Shown here piece after piece: positions 61,001 to 64,000 of a stretch of DNA of 64,000 nt (position 1 is its first letter; every line of letters begins with the position of its first letter). The position numbers were made by a program, and so were the translations under genes. The notes beneath the pieces are model-generated. The model worked only from the letters and a program-made list of their open reading frames with translations. It made no database searches and was not told the DNA's origin. The stretch covers positions 56,546,501 through 56,610,500 of the forward strand of contig OX419761.1 of the NCBI GenBank assembly GCA_948567375.1, read 5' to 3'. This DNA comes from Lunularia cruciata. Its lineage: Eukaryota; Streptophyta; Marchantiopsida; Lunulariales; Lunulariaceae.

Positions 61001-61312
61001 CAAGCACAAGGACCACGAAGAGAAGCTATCAGGGTCTTGGAGGAAACGTCGAGAAGTAGCCTGCTTGAGGTCTTGGGGTCGAGGGACACCAGGTTGTCTT
61101 GAGGCGGACTACTTAATTTTTCAGTTGAAAATTCTGAGCATTTTGATTTGTGCAGGGGCATCTTAGGATTCTGGATTTGGGCACGTGAATCAGATTGGCT
61201 ATTCACTGGTGATTATAGCGATTCTGGAGATAAATGGCCTCTCGGATGCTGCGATCACGGACCTAAAGTTCTCCATTTCGTCTTGGATACTATATGGGGT
61301 CGAGATAATTGA
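58087..61312 (+). CDS. Chimeric gene: zinc-knuckle repeats, dead IMPDH-like core, novel C-terminal region
   Basis: Proposed join 58087-59319, 59484-59663, 59876-61092, 61156-61312 (about 928 residues); if the last intron is not used, the stop at 61100 gives 879. Residues 71-112 hold two W-X2-H-X4-C-X-C-X2-C units. Residues 172-531 follow IMPDH from the CBS insert to the end; the first half of the barrel is absent. Key sites are lost: catalytic Cys is Tyr399, the ADGG phosphate loop reads SDGRI, the flap Arg-Tyr reads Arg-His, and VDGLRV reads TAGLRG. Residues 550-663 are two 57-residue repeats. Residues 694-742 contain GLNYLEYYPDLA and LRGFFFWIQH..GAFIPW, followed by a basic tail. Introns 1 and 2 have clear GT-AG ends and IMPDH-like positions. 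A nuclear, non-enzymatic role is inference. Confidence 0.72.
58297..58410 (+). other. Two HC3 zinc-knuckle-like repeats
   Basis: SHKKETCKCAVCKQSRGE and NHKKATCKCSVCKQARGE, 24 residues apart, ligands H74, C79, C81, C84 and H98, C103, C105, C108. Similar H-X4-C-X-C-X2-C strings occur in plant VAL/HSI2 repressors, from memory of those proteins. Confidence 0.6.
60110..60451 (+). repeat. Tandem 171-bp duplication encoding two 57-residue units
   Basis: Both units contain VGQ...VF(V/I)EQE, F(Q/R)QKLK and DKSFDLME at a spacing of 57 residues. The frame is kept, so the duplication lengthened the protein. Confidence 0.92.
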
Positions 61313-61825
61313 TGAAGTTCACAGACAAAACCAAGCGAGCACGTTTTAGGCTCTAGAAGAACATTCTTTGCAGCTCCCAACGTCCCGGATGTCCGAGTTA
61401 TACCTGAACAGAAGCTCACTCGATATGCTCCAACTCCTGCCAAATTTCTTGTCCTTTTCTTCTTACAATGGTGCAGAATCTCGGACAGCTGCTTGAGCTA
61501 CACACATGCAAAAAGTATTGTGGTTTTAAGTGTAAAGATGGAGCCAACGTCGAAGGAAATTGCTGGTGGTCAAGCGTCGGAGGTTTCGTCACTCTGCAGA
61601 GCATGACGGAACTAGGTACGCTGACTACAGCATCTAAATACATGCTTTTATTGTCAAGCTCATCTACCTGCATGACAATAACTGCTCTTTCTCTTGTGCA
61701 CTGGAAGGTTTTCTGTGGACGACAATGAAAGTAAAATCAAACAACCAGAGATGGATATGGGTGAATTGGAGATCTGGCAGAAGTCTTGAACATATATCTG
61801 GAATCTTACCGATCATTTGCACCTC

Positions 61826-61893
61826 ATGAGTTCCGGATAACCCGTTCCCAGAACGACATCTGTTCTCGTATACCTATATATCTGGAATCTGTT
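61826..61893. repeat. Duplicated segment, copy 1 (copy 2 at 63377-63443)
   Basis: Both copies read CTCATGAGTTC(C/T)GGATAACC, then CGTTCCCAGAACG, CATCTGTTCTCG and TATACCTATATATCTGGAATCT, with two or three differences over about 65 bases. Confidence 0.9.
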
Positions 61894-62879
61894 CTCGTAT
61901 ACGTGTATATCTTTTCCCTTAACTCGAATACTTTCTTGTCTCCTACAGTGATAAATACTCTCTGTCTACAGCTCTTTGAGTTTTCTGCCAAATGCCCGTG
62001 GCAATTGACACGTGGCCTCTGAAGTAGAGGCCACGGGACATGGGGCCCCACTTGGGCCCTTCACTTCACACGTGGATGAACTTCCCTCCCCTTTGAGACC
62101 CTTCGCGAGATACCCTCATTTTTCAGTCATCTTTCTTGTTTCTCGCACTCATCTTCGGCCCTTCCTGTTCCCCCGGGCCTTACTCTCGGAAACTCGGACC
62201 CTTCCCCCTTCCGCCCCTTCCTGCCCTTCCCGTTCTCCTTTCCTCTCTTAGGCCGATTTCCTTCCTTCCACCTTTCATTGCTGCTCGTTCGATTTTCAAA
62301 CTCAACCCCCGTTTCTAGGGCAAAGGACATGCTATTTCCTAGTGGCGTTGGGATGTGCTGGAGAAGTGTATTCCTCGAGTACTTCTACTTCTACTAGTTG
62401 TTATTTGCTTTCAATACTAACATCTGTTTGCTTTCAGGCTTTAACCAGGTATGTCTCGAGGCCCTTTTCTTATTCCTGCTCATGTTTTCATTTTCTTAAA
62501 GAGGATTTTGATTGCTTTACATTACTTAGCCTTTCCGATTCTTAGTGTTGCTGCCCTTTGTTTGGACTTCAAGCTTCATTCGTTACAGCCCTTCCCCTTA
62601 CCTTGAGCGACACTGTTGGAAGCAATCGAGTTTGCCTTGGCACTCATGAGTTTTCGAGCAGAAACTCGATATGAGGGGTACTGACTCTATTTCAGCTACT
62701 TCGGCACTGCGTGAGGCACTGATGAAGTCGCATGAAGTCGCATGTGTTTTCATGGAGACGTACTATGGCCGTCTTCTGCTTCCCTCAGTGGTTTGGTTTC
62801 TCTGGACTCAGGCGTCCATATCGATATCCAGTCCTTGGATGCTTTGCTCGTCTTCCCTCGTTCTCTGAGCGATTTCTTC

Positions 62880-63032
62880 TTCCAGTGCTCTTTCTCCTAC
62901 ACCTTCCACGACTTTCGTTTCCTGACAAAGATCTTCCTTGCCCCGCGATATATTCTCCTTCCCGTGCTCTTTCTCCTACACCTTCCACGATTGTCGTTTC
63001 CTGACTCCGATCTTCCTTGACCCGCGATATTT
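62880..63032. repeat. Tandem duplication of about 76 bp
   Basis: Two units, each with GTGCTCTTTCTCCTACACC, TTCCACGA, GTTTCCTGAC, GATCTTCCTTG and CCCGCGATAT. Confidence 0.9.
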
Positions 63033-63696
63033 ACATCTGTAAAATACTTCTTGTCTCTTGATACCAGTTTTTCTCCATCCGTTTAAGTTGGCCGTTTATT
63101 CCTGATGTATTTTTTCGCTACTGATGTGGGAGGTCGGCATCCGCGTCTTTGATGGCTGCCTCTCAAATATGCGTATTGCTATCTACTGGTTTCTCAATGA
63201 CATTTACTTCGCCTTTCATTTGCTGATGTTTCTTCTCTATATATGCAGTTGCTCCAATAAGTTTGCTTCGATTATGCCATTGCTGTCGGATACCTTCGAT
63301 GCATTCTAACTTAGGGATTTCATACTACTCTAGCGTTGCGTACCATGTACATCTTGCTTCACGATCGTTTGCAACTCATGAGTTCTGGATAACCCGTTCC
63401 CAGAACGGCATCTGTTCTCGTATACCTATATATCTGGAATCTATGACCGAACTTACAACAGGAAGAAAATAAAATTTATCCCTCTATATTCTATTCTAGA
63501 CTGGTAACTCTGTCCGTTCCTGTGTACGGTGTAACTAATTCTGATAAAGAGCCACTGAAGGATGAGCTTTGTTTTTCCTCCATTCTGATGCTCTCATCTT
63601 GCCGTATGAGAGGGAGATGTGATTGTTGAGATTTGCATGTGCTGCTAAATTTGTCTCACCATCAGAATTGTTACTGAGAGTGTACTTCTTATGCAG

Positions 63697-63781
63697 AATG
63701 GCAGCTGAGTTTCAAACGCCTGCTAGGCACTCAACGGCCATATCTTGATGACATGAATGAAGTGGCAGCTCAAGGGCTCGG
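63697..63781 (+). CDS. Possible internal exon of an unidentified gene
   Basis: A CT-rich ATGCAG acceptor precedes and GTATGT follows. One frame is open across all 85 bases: WQLSFKRLLGTQRPYLDDMN, then EVAAQGLG. Family not recognised. It could belong to a gene that continues beyond the window or to a longer form of the chimeric gene. Confidence 0.35.
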
Positions 63782-64000
63782 GTATGTCCTCTTACCGTCT
63801 TACTGAAAAAAAGTTTGTGCTGCCTAGCTGACAACTCAGCCCCGAAGCTTATATACGGGTTAACCTGAAAACCCAAGGAAATTCGACGTGTAGGGGGCCT
63901 TTTCAGCTTGTTCAAACTTACTATCGGCTTTCTGTGCTCATCCAGAATAACAAATACTTCGTATGCGCTTCACCTTGCGTGCAAGTACATCATGGAGCCT

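Larger units (their letters stand above)
61313..63696. other. 3' flank with short duplications and possible small exons
   Basis: 61468-61614 encodes a Cys-rich stretch (LHTCKKYCGFKCKDGANVEG) ending near a GTACGC donor-like site; it could be an exon but nothing supports it further. Inverted repeat CGTGGCCTCT, loop GAAGT, at 62011-62035. 62100-62300 is CT-rich. No protein family is recognised. Confidence 0.35.

Overview
The window is nuclear DNA of a land plant. It has GT-AG spliced genes with plant-type IMP dehydrogenase homology, an AT-rich gene-poor interior, and layer upon layer of decayed Ty3/gypsy LTR retrotransposons, as expected of a large genome. Bryophyte, lycophyte, fern and gymnosperm all remain possible, and nothing here fixes the species.

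Layout. Two host genes sit at the edges and point away from each other. At the left (180-1196, minus) is exon 1 of an IMP dehydrogenase with all visible catalytic residues; the rest lies beyond base 1. At the right (58087-61312, plus) is a chimeric gene that keeps a truncated, catalytically dead IMPDH with the same intron position. Two zinc-knuckle-like repeats were added in front of it, and a long C-terminal region with a tandem 57-residue repeat behind it. About 57 kb of mobile DNA lies between them.

The mobile block can be unpicked from target-site duplications. Old element C (gag 15.2-16.6 kb, pol 33.5-37.9 kb) received a solo LTR of family B (16615-33483, TSD ACTCA). That LTR was split by element A (16948-33066, TSD ACCT). 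A in turn received chromovirus D on the minus strand (19377-24957, TSD CTTAA/CTCAA) and another solo B LTR (25312-26065, TSD CCGAT/CCGGT). Further right, a second A-family copy on the minus strand is split by a 3.9 kb element G without recognisable pol (38172-42067, TSD GATGT). A minus-strand element F carries B-type LTRs and was itself hit by two solo B LTRs. Solo B LTRs also lie at 7464-8207 and 48995-49588. Remnants of PIF/Harbinger (5.5-6.7 kb) and hAT-like (51.5-53.8 kb) transposons, and a repeat with LINE-like C-terminal features (2.4-3.2 and 54.8-56.0 kb), complete the block.

The most striking content is element A. Between protease and reverse transcriptase it encodes a cytosine-5 DNA methyltransferase domain (motif I, PCQG, ENV and motifs VIII-X all traceable), and after integrase it encodes a PHD finger. 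One Ty3/gypsy element therefore carried a DNA-methylation writer and a likely histone reader. This copy is dead through many C-to-T type changes. Other points are arrays of perfect heat-shock elements in the LTRs of family D, and a circularly permuted two-LTR arrangement of element A.
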